NCBI GenBank assembly: GCA_030837425.1
Contig: JAUPLJ010000028.1
Span: 1 to 7,182 of the forward strand
Source of the DNA: Patescibacteria group bacterium
Lineage (GTDB): Bacteria > Patescibacteriota > Minisyncoccia > Phycocordibacterales > UBA5272
Reading direction: 5' to 3'
DNA: 7,182 nucleotides
Shown: positions 1 through 6,191 of the stretch, one piece after another
How positions within the stretch are numbered: the stretch's first letter is position 1
How the letters are laid out: each line of letters begins with the position of its first letter
Position numbers and translations under genes: made by a program
The notes under the pieces: model-generated
What the model saw: the letters and a program-made list of their open reading frames with translations, nothing else
What the model was told of the DNA's origin: nothing
The model's database searches: none

Positions 1-284
1 AACATCATTGTAAAAAATATTAAAAAAATAAATAAATCTTCATCTATATTTAATTTAAGATAGGTTTTTTTATAAATGAAATTTTGGACCACCTGTGTAC
101 CAAAAACAAACATTATAACAAATCCTAAAATCATAAAATCCAAATTCCTATCGAAAACGATGTTCCATAGAAAAGCACCATTCTCTAATGTTAATTGTCC
201 TTTACTTAGTAAAAATAGAAAACAGATAAAAAGAGGAATTGCTAAAGCTAGCAAAAAAGAAAGAAAATTTTTAATTTTTTTCAT
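1..284 (-). CDS. Integral membrane protein, C-terminal part beyond the window
   Basis: An open frame starts with ATG at 284-282 and runs without a stop to the left edge, giving 94 visible residues. The N-terminus is MKKIKNFLSF followed by a hydrophobic stretch (about residues 7-27). A second hydrophobic segment spans about 50-66 (FMILGFVIMFVFG), and a third starts near 84 (LFIFLIFF). A basic loop (YKKTYLK, 71-77) separates the second and third. This pattern indicates a multi-pass inner-membrane protein. I do not recognise the family. The start is the first ATG after the intergenic region and precedes a typical Lys-rich membrane-insertion N-terminus; there is no clear Shine-Dalgarno. It lies 249 bases downstream of the peptidoglycan-binding gene on the same strand. 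The opposite-strand frame at 76-291 is basic and unstructured and is probably its shadow. Confidence 0.7.
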   Translation of the reverse strand, partial: MKKIKNFLSFLLALAIPLFICFLFLLSKGQLTLENGAFLWNIVFDRNLDFMILGFVIMFVFGTQVVQNFIYKKTYLKLNIDEDLFIFLIFFTMM

Positions 285-533
285 AATTTGAAAATTTAAG
301 GTTTAAAAAAATTGTTTAAAATAAAATTTATATATGTAGAATTTTTATTTAGATATTTTTAATAGATAAATAAAAACAGAATTTTATATTTTCAAAAATC
401 AAAACCCAAAATTTTCAAGCTTTTTATGGCTTTTTAATTTCTTTGGCTTTTATTTTAAAAGAACTAATCTTTAAATACTACAAAAAATAAACCCCTATGT
501 CAATAGTGGTTATTTGATAGAATTTTTATTAAA

Positions 534-1757
534 TTAATTAGAAACTGAAATGGTGTAAATAGAAATAATATTTGAAGTAGCACTGTCTCTCAAATAGATA
601 TTTGCTCTACTTCCAACCCCTCCCCAAGCAGAATTACTATAAATTGTTAAGGACCATTTTCCAGAAATATTTACAGCTTCATAAAGATTCCCGTTGACCC
701 CTTCTCTGATTGCAATATTATTTGCAGGAAGTGAGCAATCTGTATTATTTATATTTATACAAATAGTTGGAGTCGGAGAGCTTGTATTAAAAGTAAAGTA
801 AAGATTATTTCTACTTGATAAAGAAAGTGCTCCGTATGGAGAAGAGAGCTTTGTGTTATCAAGTGTTGGGCCGGAAATAAGATTTTGATTTGTAGGAGCT
901 GGAGTAATTGAAACATAATTTGAAGTTGATTTTACAGAATTAGCATTTGTTGTTGGGATAACTATCTTTTTAGGAGATGATACTTTTGTTGTAGGTATAA
1001 CAGTCTTCTTTACAGTAGAAACATAGCTAATTTTTTTTGAAGGAGACATTGGTTTATCTACATAACTAATTTTTTGATATTTTTGACATGTGAGCTCTTT
1101 TAGAATATCTCTGAAATCTCTTCTTACTAGCCCATTTACTTCTATTTGATTTCTGTATTCAAATCTTTTAACTGCTAGCTCTGTGGATCTGCCATAAAAT
1201 CCTGTTGCTCCTGTTTCTAAAAATCCTCTATCTGTAAGATAAGCTTGTAAAGCAGAGACATCACCTTTTGTTTGTGCGTCTTTAATACCGTAAGAAAGGT
1301 CTGAGCTTAAGGAGACACAATAAGGATAATCTGTTGGATCAAGATTTAAAAATGGGCCACTTGCGAGAGATGGATCAAATTCTATAACAACATTCTGATC
1401 TTGAATGACCGGCTGGGTATTATTTTGTAAATTAGATTGAGTGGTTGGGGTAATATTTACAGTATTTCCTGATTGAGTATTTGTATTATTTGCATTTCCC
1501 CCATTCAAATAAAGACTGATATCAGAAACTGGATCATAATTTGCTAAATCAAAATCATTTGGAGATAAATTAAAACCATTTGGGCATGTATATTGAGAAT
1601 TTAAAATCAAATATTGATTTATATTGCTATTTGTACATAAAATAGTCCCTGATCCTTCAGCTTTTACTTTATTAAGGCTAGAAAAAAAGAACACACCAAA
1701 AAGCGCTAAAGGTAAAAATGTGTACAGAAAGACATTTATATTCTTTTTTTTCTGCAT
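534..1757 (-). CDS. Secreted peptidoglycan-binding domain protein with a novel C-terminal region
   Basis: This 407-residue protein is exported. It has an MQKKK N-terminus, a hydrophobic core (about 9-28) and a likely signal peptidase site after VKA (33). Residues 34-155 are Asn/Thr/Gln-rich with no recognised fold. Residues about 160-224 form a PG_binding_1-type domain, with GDVSALQ (165-171), then TGFYGRST (185-192) and AVKRFE (195-200). This family usually anchors proteins to the cell wall. A Lys/Pro/Ser/Thr linker (229-285) holds imperfect repeats: KISYV twice (229, 242) and KK[TI]VIPTT twice (250, 263). The last 115 residues are beta-rich, ending near the tract SNSAWGGVGSRANIYLRD, and match nothing I know. 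Six cysteines (41, 58, 147, 224, 333, 341) could form three disulfides; 147 and 224 flank the wall-binding domain. It is the second gene of an operon with the LTD/PKD gene. No clear hairpin terminator follows in 285-533. Confidence 0.9.
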   Translation of the reverse strand: MQKKKNINVFLYTFLPLALFGVFFFSSLNKVKAEGSGTILCTNSNINQYLILNSQYTCPNGFNLSPNDFDLANYDPVSDISLYLNGGNANNTNTQSGNTVNITPTTQSNLQNNTQPVIQDQNVVIEFDPSLASGPFLNLDPTDYPYCVSLSSDLSYGIKDAQTKGDVSALQAYLTDRGFLETGATGFYGRSTELAVKRFEYRNQIEVNGLVRRDFRDILKELTCQKYQKISYVDKPMSPSKKISYVSTVKKTVIPTTKVSSPKKIVIPTTNANSVKSTSNYVSITPAPTNQNLISGPTLDNTKLSSPYGALSLSSRNNLYFTFNTSSPTPTICININNTDCSLPANNIAIREGVNGNLYEAVNISGKWSLTIYSNSAWGGVGSRANIYLRDSATSNIISIYTISVSN

Positions 1758-1764
1758 ATTTATA

Positions 1765-1770
1765 CCTTTA
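1765..1770 (-). promoter_or_regulatory. Ribosome binding site overlapping the upstream stop codon
   Basis: On the minus strand TAAAGG ends 7 bases before the ATG at 1757. Its TAA is also the stop codon of the LTD/PKD gene. This is the only well-spaced Shine-Dalgarno-like site I find ahead of a gene here. It fixes the start of the 534-1757 gene and points to translational coupling with the gene upstream. Confidence 0.6.
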
Positions 1771-2499
1771 GTATATCAGACTTTTAAACCAATTGACTAT
1801 ACCAGTATCCACATTTTTGGTTTTGTTAAGATTTAAAGGTTTTGAATCTATTAAAGTTTTTGTATCTATCTCTTGGCTTAAGACTAATCTTTTAAGAATA
1901 AAAGACTCTTTTGTTTGTTTTGTGGGCTCTATTTGTAATTCTTTCTCTGTAATCACTTGGCTTAGATTTTCTTCTGTTTTTATTTTAGGAGTCTCTTCTG
2001 AGAATAGATCTGGCTTGTTTTCTACAACATTTAATTTTAAAGGAATTGTGTTTGAGGCTGAATTATTATTTATATTTGTATAAGAAACTAAAAAATTCTT
2101 ATTTGGGTAATTTAAAGAAATATTTGTAGCTGGAAGATTAAAACCAACGGCTTCCCCTGATACATGCACTGTCTTTCTTTTAGAAATGGTAAAATTTTTA
2201 GCAAGTTTATAAAAATTATTATCCAAATTTAAATAAAAATTTGAAAGGACCAGATCATAATCTGTGTTATTTGTGAGATCTATAAAATTTTCTTTGCTAC
2301 TTGTGCCAACTTTTGAAATAATAATATCTGGGGTGACAACTTTAACATTCATCTTTGCTTCACCGCCGACAGTGTATCCATCGGCTGAGGCAACAAGGGT
2401 ATATTCTCCTGGATATGTATAATGATAGAAAACTTTTTGTCCAAATTTTTCTCCACCATCTCCAAAGCTCCATTCAAAGTTTAACCCAGTTATAGCTTT
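1768..2499 (-). CDS. LTD-PKD surface protein, C-terminal piece after a frameshift
   Basis: This frame continues the gene that starts at 3152. It is open from 2499 to the TAA at 1770-1768. Its first residues complete a PKD domain: FEWSFGDGG, then YHYTYPGEYTLVASADGY, the usual W-FGDG and H-Y-PG-Y-V pattern of this Ig-like extracellular fold. A region like a second lamin-tail domain follows (IIISKVGTSSKENFIDLTNN and about 80 more residues). After that comes a Lys/Glu/Thr-rich stretch and a short hydrophobic, aromatic end, NWFKSLIY. No ATG, GTG or TTG lies in frame between 2499 and 2353. The first ATG, at 2352, would start after the PKD core. An independent gene is therefore unlikely, and this is best read as residues about 219-461 of one protein. 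Coupled to the 534-1757 gene. Confidence 0.8.
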   Translation of the reverse strand, partial: KAITGLNFEWSFGDGGEKFGQKVFYHYTYPGEYTLVASADGYTVGGEAKMNVKVVTPDIIISKVGTSSKENFIDLTNNTDYDLVLSNFYLNLDNNFYKLAKNFTISKRKTVHVSGEAVGFNLPATNISLNYPNKNFLVSYTNINNNSASNTIPLKLNVVENKPDLFSEETPKIKTEENLSQVITEKELQIEPTKQTKESFILKRLVLSQEIDTKTLIDSKPLNLNKTKNVDTGIVNWFKSLIY

Positions 2500-2504
2500 T
2501 TATC
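2490..2504 (-). other. Frameshift site in the LTD/PKD gene
   Basis: The coding strand reads GAT AAA AAG CTA TAA, ending the upstream frame in mid PKD domain. One more A in the run (GAT AAA AAA GCT ATA ACT) restores an intact PKD domain. A -1 ribosomal slip on AAA AAG would give the same product, but the preceding base is T, so the canonical A-AAA-AAG heptamer is incomplete. An indel error or a true mutation fits equally well or better. Confidence 0.75.
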
Positions 2505-3152
2505 TTGATCGATTGCTTTTACATTAAATTCAGAATCGGCACCAGCTGGAACCAATTTTTCTGCTGGTAGAAGCACTCTTATGTCTCCATATTTATTTTG
2601 ATTGTTTGTGGGTACATAAATATAAACTATGCTTACGGGTGAAGACTCATTGCTTGTAGAAGTGGTTGTGGAGGTGCTGCTTGTAGGTGTGGAATTTGTA
2701 GAAGTTGAATTATTTATAGAATTAGATTGAGTACAAGAAATATTTCCATAAGCAAGACAAGAATATGTCCCGCTGTTATCAGAATTGATTATAGAAATAT
2801 ATCCATTTGTTTTATCGAGAGTATAGCTACTACGAAATACTTTTGTGGCTCCAGATGGGATATTCGTAGAAGGAGAAATAAATACAGAAGTATTGGATGG
2901 GAAAGTAGCATCTCCCTGCAGAGTCATAATGCTGTGCTTGGTCGTGTCTTTTGAATCCAGGATTTTGTAATCACTAATTGTGAAATCTAAAATATCAGCT
3001 CCATCATTAAAAACTTCTACCCATCTGTCATTGTTGTTGCTCGCCCCAAAATTTACATTTTTAATTTGAAGAGCAAAAACATTTTCTATATTTAAATATA
3101 AAAAAGAAAATAAAATAAAATATAGAAGAAATTTGTATCTAATAAAAATCAT
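2490..3152 (-). CDS. LTD-PKD surface protein, N-terminal piece
   Basis: The frame starts with ATG at 3152-3150 and encodes 220 residues. There is a signal peptide with a hydrophobic core (8-20) and probable cleavage after VFA (27). A lamin-tail-like domain follows (about 28-136), recognisable by WVEVFNDG (44-51), DFTISDYKI, and a later hydrophobic strand with an N-P-S-G turn. A low-complexity Ser/Thr/Asn linker spans about 143-172. The start of a PKD domain (about 190-218, GDIRVLLPAEKLVPAGADSE) is cut by TAA at 2492-2490. Lamin-tail domains in bacteria occur on exported surface proteins, often beside Ig-like domains. Restoring one base in the A-run at 2497-2501 joins it to the piece below, giving about 461 residues ordered signal peptide, LTD, linker, PKD, LTD-like, tail. 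Cys132 and Cys140 may form a disulfide. Confidence 0.85.
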   Translation of the reverse strand: MIFIRYKFLLYFILFSFLYLNIENVFALQIKNVNFGASNNNDRWVEVFNDGADILDFTISDYKILDSKDTTKHSIMTLQGDATFPSNTSVFISPSTNIPSGATKVFRSSYTLDKTNGYISIINSDNSGTYSCLAYGNISCTQSNSINNSTSTNSTPTSSTSTTTSTSNESSPVSIVYIYVPTNNQNKYGDIRVLLPAEKLVPAGADSEFNVKAIDQDKKL

Positions 3153-3174
3153 TTTAAATATTTATTTATATTCT

Positions 3175-3203
3175 ATCATAAAAATTGTTAAGGCTTTTGT
3201 TAA
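3175..3203 (-). promoter_or_regulatory. Probable sigma-70-type promoter of the LTD/PKD operon
   Basis: The minus strand has TTAACA (3203-3198), a 17-base spacer and TATGAT (3180-3175). The ATG at 3152 lies only 22 bases past the -10 box, so the leader would be about 15 bases. It sits in the 125-base divergent region shared with the DUF5666 gene. For the plus strand only a weak TATAGT (3242-3247) with no good -35 is visible. Confidence 0.5.
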
Positions 3204-3277
3204 GGAAAGTAATAAAAGACTTTTTTAAAAGTAATAATAACTATAGTGCGGATAAATTTAGCACTGAAAAAAATATT

Positions 3278-4072
3278 ATGAAAAATATGACTACAAAAAT
3301 AAATACAAATTCTTTTTATAAGAATGCCCTATTTCTCGGAATTATAACTCTTTCACTCTTTAATTTATCAAATGTACATGCGCAAAGCATTACAAATAAA
3401 ATAGAAGTAGAAGGTGCTTCGAAACAGAAAAATGAAGAAAAAAGAGGAGACGATGAGAAAGGAAGAGGTAAAATGATAGCTATAGAAAAAGGACAAAAGA
3501 ATGTCTTTGGTACAATCACTGCTATAAATGGAAATACTTTAACTATGTCAGTAACATTTAGAGGTGAAGGTAAAAATTCTACGACCACCACAAAAATATT
3601 CACAGTGGATGCAAGTACTGCTAAAATAATTAAAAGTGGCGCTACAAGCTCTGTATCAAGCATAGTGATTGGAGATAAAGTGTCTATCCTTGGAAGAATT
3701 AGTGGTACAAATATCACTGCAAAAATTATTCATATCAAATTACAAAATACTCCACAAGGAGATGGTAAACCTGTAGTTGGAGGAAAAATTACTTCAATTA
3801 GTGGAAATACTTTGACTATCACAAATAATAGTAATGTGTCCTACACAATAGATGTAAGTAATGCAAAAATATTTGTAAAAGGAGCTACAAGCTCTGTCTC
3901 ATCTTTGCAAATAAATGGAGAGATCGTTGTGCAAGGAACTGTAAATGGAACAAATATTACAGCGACAAGCATCCTTGCTCATCAAGATGTAAAGAACAAT
4001 AAACCTCTACAAAAAAATGAAGGGGTCTTACAAAAGTCTAAGAACTTTTTTAGAAAAATGTTTGGCTTCTAA
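3278..4072 (+). CDS. Secreted protein with two DUF5666 repeats
   Basis: This 264-residue protein starts at ATG 3278. The frame extends upstream to a TTG at 3185, but that adds a polar segment ahead of a good signal peptide and runs through the divergent promoter region, so I reject it. The signal core is about 17-31, with cleavage after VHA (35). A Lys/Glu/Arg-rich spacer (48-73) leads to two beta-rich repeats (about 76-154 and 167-234). Both share the G-x-I-T-x-I-x-G-N-T-L-T opening, GATSSVSS (121-128 and 202-209) and GTNITA (143-148 and 224-229). This matches DUF5666, a small beta-barrel-like domain of exported proteins with no established activity. The C-terminus KSKNFFRKMFGF is basic and aromatic. 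It has no cysteines. It is the only plus-strand gene and is convergent with the MliC-type gene. Confidence 0.88.
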   Translation: MKNMTTKINTNSFYKNALFLGIITLSLFNLSNVHAQSITNKIEVEGASKQKNEEKRGDDEKGRGKMIAIEKGQKNVFGTITAINGNTLTMSVTFRGEGKNSTTTTKIFTVDASTAKIIKSGATSSVSSIVIGDKVSILGRISGTNITAKIIHIKLQNTPQGDGKPVVGGKITSISGNTLTITNNSNVSYTIDVSNAKIFVKGATSSVSSLQINGEIVVQGTVNGTNITATSILAHQDVKNNKPLQKNEGVLQKSKNFFRKMFGF

Positions 4073-4099
4073 AATATATAAATATAATAATTTGTAATT

Positions 4100-4134
4100 A
4101 AAATAAAAGAGCGATTGATTCGCTCTTTTATTTT
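4100..4134. terminator. Bidirectional Rho-independent terminator
   Basis: A perfect 15-bp stem (4100-4114 with 4120-4134) encloses the loop TTGAT. The core is AGAGCGA/TCGCTCT, flanked by A-rich sequence on the left and T-rich on the right, so it supplies a U-tract in both directions. It lies between the convergent DUF5666 and MliC-type genes and should serve both. Confidence 0.9.
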
Positions 4135-4139
4135 TATAA

Positions 4140-5084
4140 TTAATTTACAAAATTTATACTATCCCTTATTGAGTTAAATTCTTTTAATAAATTATCTTTA
4201 TTAAAGGCTCCGACTGTACCGATAGTATAATTATCAATCGCTCCATAGTGTATAAAATATCTCACCGCAAAACATATATTATTTTTTGGAAAAGCATACA
4301 CATGTTCTTCATATCTTTGCCCCATGGCAGCATCAGTAGTGGAAGCAAAAGAATAATCTGAGCCATTTTCTGAAATATTTTTAGAGGCTACGTTGGATAA
4401 AAACAAAGAAGCAGAGCAAGGTGAAGAATTAGAAATATTTTCAACTGAAAGATAGCTTTCTTTGGATAAATTATTCCCATCTGTGTAAATTTTTGGAATA
4501 GTAAACTTTACTCCATCAATACTTGTGTCTGGGCCAAGAAGAGTATATTTATATTTTTTGTCTTGTGAATAGTCTTTAGGATAATTAATAGTGAAATTGA
4601 AATATGGATCTAAATAAGAAACTAAATTTCTGTAGCCATTTTCTGATGGGTCATATTTCTTACAACCTTTATATAACCTCTCTGTATCAAATTCTAAAAT
4701 CATAGCTTCTATTCCTTTATTCCAAAACACAAACGTCTCGTCTTTATTTGAGTATCTTGCTCCATCGGCAGAGACTGTCTGATTCAAATCAAAATTTCTA
4801 CCGTCATCAAGCTTTATAACTACAGAGCCATGTGAATCTTGAGCGCTTGTAGAAGATGCTGTTGGCATTTTTGGCTCAAAAAAAACTGCGGTTAAAGTTT
4901 TTTTATCATTACAAATATAATAGACTGAGGCGACTCTATTTTTATCTTTATTTTGTTTATCTAAAAAATAGCCTGTCTTTTGTAGAGAAAAATATACGAC
5001 GGCGCCTAGGGCAATCAAGATCAATAGTCCTCCACCAATCACTGATAATTTGGAAAACAAATTATTGTCTCTTACGTCTTGCAT
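4140..5084 (-). CDS. Membrane-anchored MliC-type lysozyme-inhibitor-like protein with a C-terminal domain
   Basis: This 314-residue protein has one transmembrane anchor (about 13-34) and an extracytoplasmic body. Residues 51-141 match the MliC/PliC fold. They show YYIC (55-58), a strand-turn-strand with LDDGRNFDL (92-100), SADGARYSN (105-113), FWNKG (120-124), and a closing Cys141 that would pair with Cys58. MliC proteins inhibit c-type lysozyme by inserting loop residues into its active site. Lys123 matches the conserved Lys, but the conserved Ser of the S-G-A-R-Y motif is Asp107, so inhibition is uncertain. Residues about 155-314 form a second domain (FNFTINYPKDYS, RYEEHVYAFP, CFAVRYFIHYGAIDNY) that I cannot name; Cys223 and Cys271 may pair. 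Typical MliC proteins are about 100-130 residues, so this is a fusion. The start follows a short leader with no good Shine-Dalgarno. Confidence 0.85.
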   Translation of the reverse strand: MQDVRDNNLFSKLSVIGGGLLILIALGAVVYFSLQKTGYFLDKQNKDKNRVASVYYICNDKKTLTAVFFEPKMPTASSTSAQDSHGSVVIKLDDGRNFDLNQTVSADGARYSNKDETFVFWNKGIEAMILEFDTERLYKGCKKYDPSENGYRNLVSYLDPYFNFTINYPKDYSQDKKYKYTLLGPDTSIDGVKFTIPKIYTDGNNLSKESYLSVENISNSSPCSASLFLSNVASKNISENGSDYSFASTTDAAMGQRYEEHVYAFPKNNICFAVRYFIHYGAIDNYTIGTVGAFNKDNLLKEFNSIRDSINFVN

Positions 5085-5101
5085 ATATTTAAATTTGCCT
5101 C

Positions 5102-5110
5102 ATTATATCA
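5102..5110 (-). promoter_or_regulatory. Extended -10 promoter element of the MliC-type gene
   Basis: The minus strand reads TGATATAAT, a consensus TATAAT with the TG extension one base upstream. The ATG at 5084 is 17 bases past it, implying a leader of about 10 bases. No good -35 box is visible, which extended -10 promoters can tolerate. Confidence 0.5.
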
Positions 5111-5150
5111 CGATAAGAAAAAGCTTTAGATTTTTATTAATAACTGATCT

Positions 5151-5181
5151 ATAAACAACTTGTTTATTAGTCATATGACTA
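5151..5181. promoter_or_regulatory. Two abutting perfect palindromes, possible operator
   Basis: ATAAACAACTTGTTTAT (5151-5167; 8-bp arms around a central C) is followed with no gap by TAGTCATATGACTA (5168-5181; a perfect 14-bp palindrome). They lie 41 to 79 bases upstream of the extended -10 box of the MliC-type gene, a usual place for a dimeric regulator. No U-tract follows either, so they are not terminators. The regulator is unknown and binding is an inference. Confidence 0.4.
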
Positions 5182-5209
5182 TATAAATTTAATATCCATT
5201 TTTGAAAAC

Positions 5210-5241
5210 AAAAACACGAATTATTACTAATTCGTGTTTTT
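5210..5241 (-). terminator. Rho-independent terminator of the peptidoglycan-binding/Fn3 gene
   Basis: A perfect 14-bp stem (5210-5223 with 5228-5241) has a 4-base loop and the core CACGAATTA/TAATTCGTG. On the minus strand it is followed by GTTTTC and starts 19 bases after the stop codon at 5261. The stem's own T-run (5237-5242) could also stop plus-strand transcription. Confidence 0.85.
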
Positions 5242-5260
5242 TAAATTCTTAAAACAATAA

Positions 5261-5923
5261 TTAATTTGTTGTCTTGAAAGTATTGTTCACATTGCTAACA
5301 CTGACATTACCATTTACGTCTGTTGAGACTAACATATAATAGTATGTTGTATTAGGTTGTAAACCAGAAATAGTAACTTGTTGTGATGTTCCCGCAACAT
5401 TGCTACCAAAAGCTGTATTTCCATTAACTACTGCAAATCCTGCAGAATTAATATCTCCTTCATTTATAGTAACTACATTTGTACTGTAAAATACTCTTGC
5501 TGAAGAGTTTTCATTTACTGACCAGTTAAAAGTTGCTGAATTATTACCTGTGTTTACAGTAGATGAATACATGATCGGAGCCAAACTATCTCCCCAACCG
5601 CCATTTGCGATTAAAGAATTAATTTTACTAAGTGTCATAGGACCAACACGTCCAACTTGTGAGAAACCATAAGCAGCTTGGAATCTATTTACAGCGGCTT
5701 TTGTAAGACCTCCATAATAACCAGTTACCATACCTTCTGGATATATTGATGCATTATCTGCAAAAAATGATTGAAGATTTGTTACATTTGCTCCTCTAGC
5801 ACCAGGATCAAGTTGAGTAGTAATTTGAGTATACGCCTTTGAAACTCCACTAAGTCCTAAGAATACAGGGAGGGCTAGAACAGATAAAGTTAAAAACTTT
5901 ATATTAAATATTTTTGTTTTCAT
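5261..5923 (-). CDS. Secreted peptidoglycan-binding domain plus Fn3-like protein
   Basis: This 220-residue protein starts at ATG 5923. An upstream in-frame GTG at 5977 would add 18 polar residues before the signal peptide and is rejected. The signal peptide is MKTKIFNIKF plus a hydrophobic core (10-24), with cleavage after SKA (30). A PG_binding_1-type domain covers about 38-105: GARGANVTNLQ (41-51), TGYYGGLTKAAVNRFQ (67-82), VGRVGPMTL (90-98). It shares the T-G-[FY]-Y-G-x-x-T-x-x-A-V-x-R-F pattern with the 534-1757 product. Residues about 114-220 form an Fn3-like beta-sandwich ending in LQPNTTYYYMLVSTDVNGN and a TFKT strand. It likely binds the wall and presents the sandwich outside. It has no cysteines and looks monocistronic, with its own terminator. 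TATAGT (5981-5976) is a possible -10 box without a clear -35. No Shine-Dalgarno is seen. Confidence 0.9.
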   Translation of the reverse strand: MKTKIFNIKFLTLSVLALPVFLGLSGVSKAYTQITTQLDPGARGANVTNLQSFFADNASIYPEGMVTGYYGGLTKAAVNRFQAAYGFSQVGRVGPMTLSKINSLIANGGWGDSLAPIMYSSTVNTGNNSATFNWSVNENSSARVFYSTNVVTINEGDINSAGFAVVNGNTAFGSNVAGTSQQVTISGLQPNTTYYYMLVSTDVNGNVSVSNVNNTFKTTN

Positions 5924-5934
5924 AGTTTTGATTT

Positions 5935-5955
5935 GATTAATTAATTGATTAATTA
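5935..5955. repeat. Short direct repeat in the leader of the peptidoglycan-binding/Fn3 gene
   Basis: GATTAATTA occurs at 5935-5943 and again at 5947-5955, a 12-base period just upstream of the ATG. It falls between the possible -10 box and the start codon. It may be a regulator site, or only chance in AT-rich DNA. Confidence 0.3.
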
Positions 5956-6191
5956 CTCCAATTTCAAATCGCAACACTATAAATTTATTTGTTTAAAAAA
6001 ATGATTTATTTGGTTTTTGTTTTAACTAAAATCGTCATAAGGGAAAAAATCTATACTGTCAGTTTAGCTAATTAGAGTCGTAAAGTTAAAGTTGTAATGA
6101 TGATTTATCTTACAAAAATAACAGAGCGGATATTAAGTGCTGTTACACATAAGTGCAGGCCACTCACCTCTACATGAATATATTAATTATA

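Noticed and set aside
76..291. Plus-strand frame of 71 residues
   Set aside because: It is the complement of a clear membrane-protein gene on the minus strand; its Lys-rich sequence reflects T-rich hydrophobic codons opposite.
3185..3277. Upstream extension of the DUF5666 gene to a TTG
   Set aside because: It adds 31 polar residues before a good signal peptide and runs through the divergent promoter region.
3316..3717. Minus-strand frame of 133 residues
   Set aside because: It is antisense to the DUF5666 gene, whose signal peptide and domain repeats are unmistakable.
5924..5977. Upstream extension of the peptidoglycan-binding/Fn3 gene to a GTG
   Set aside because: It places polar residues ahead of the signal peptide; the ATG at 5923 begins a standard Lys-rich signal.
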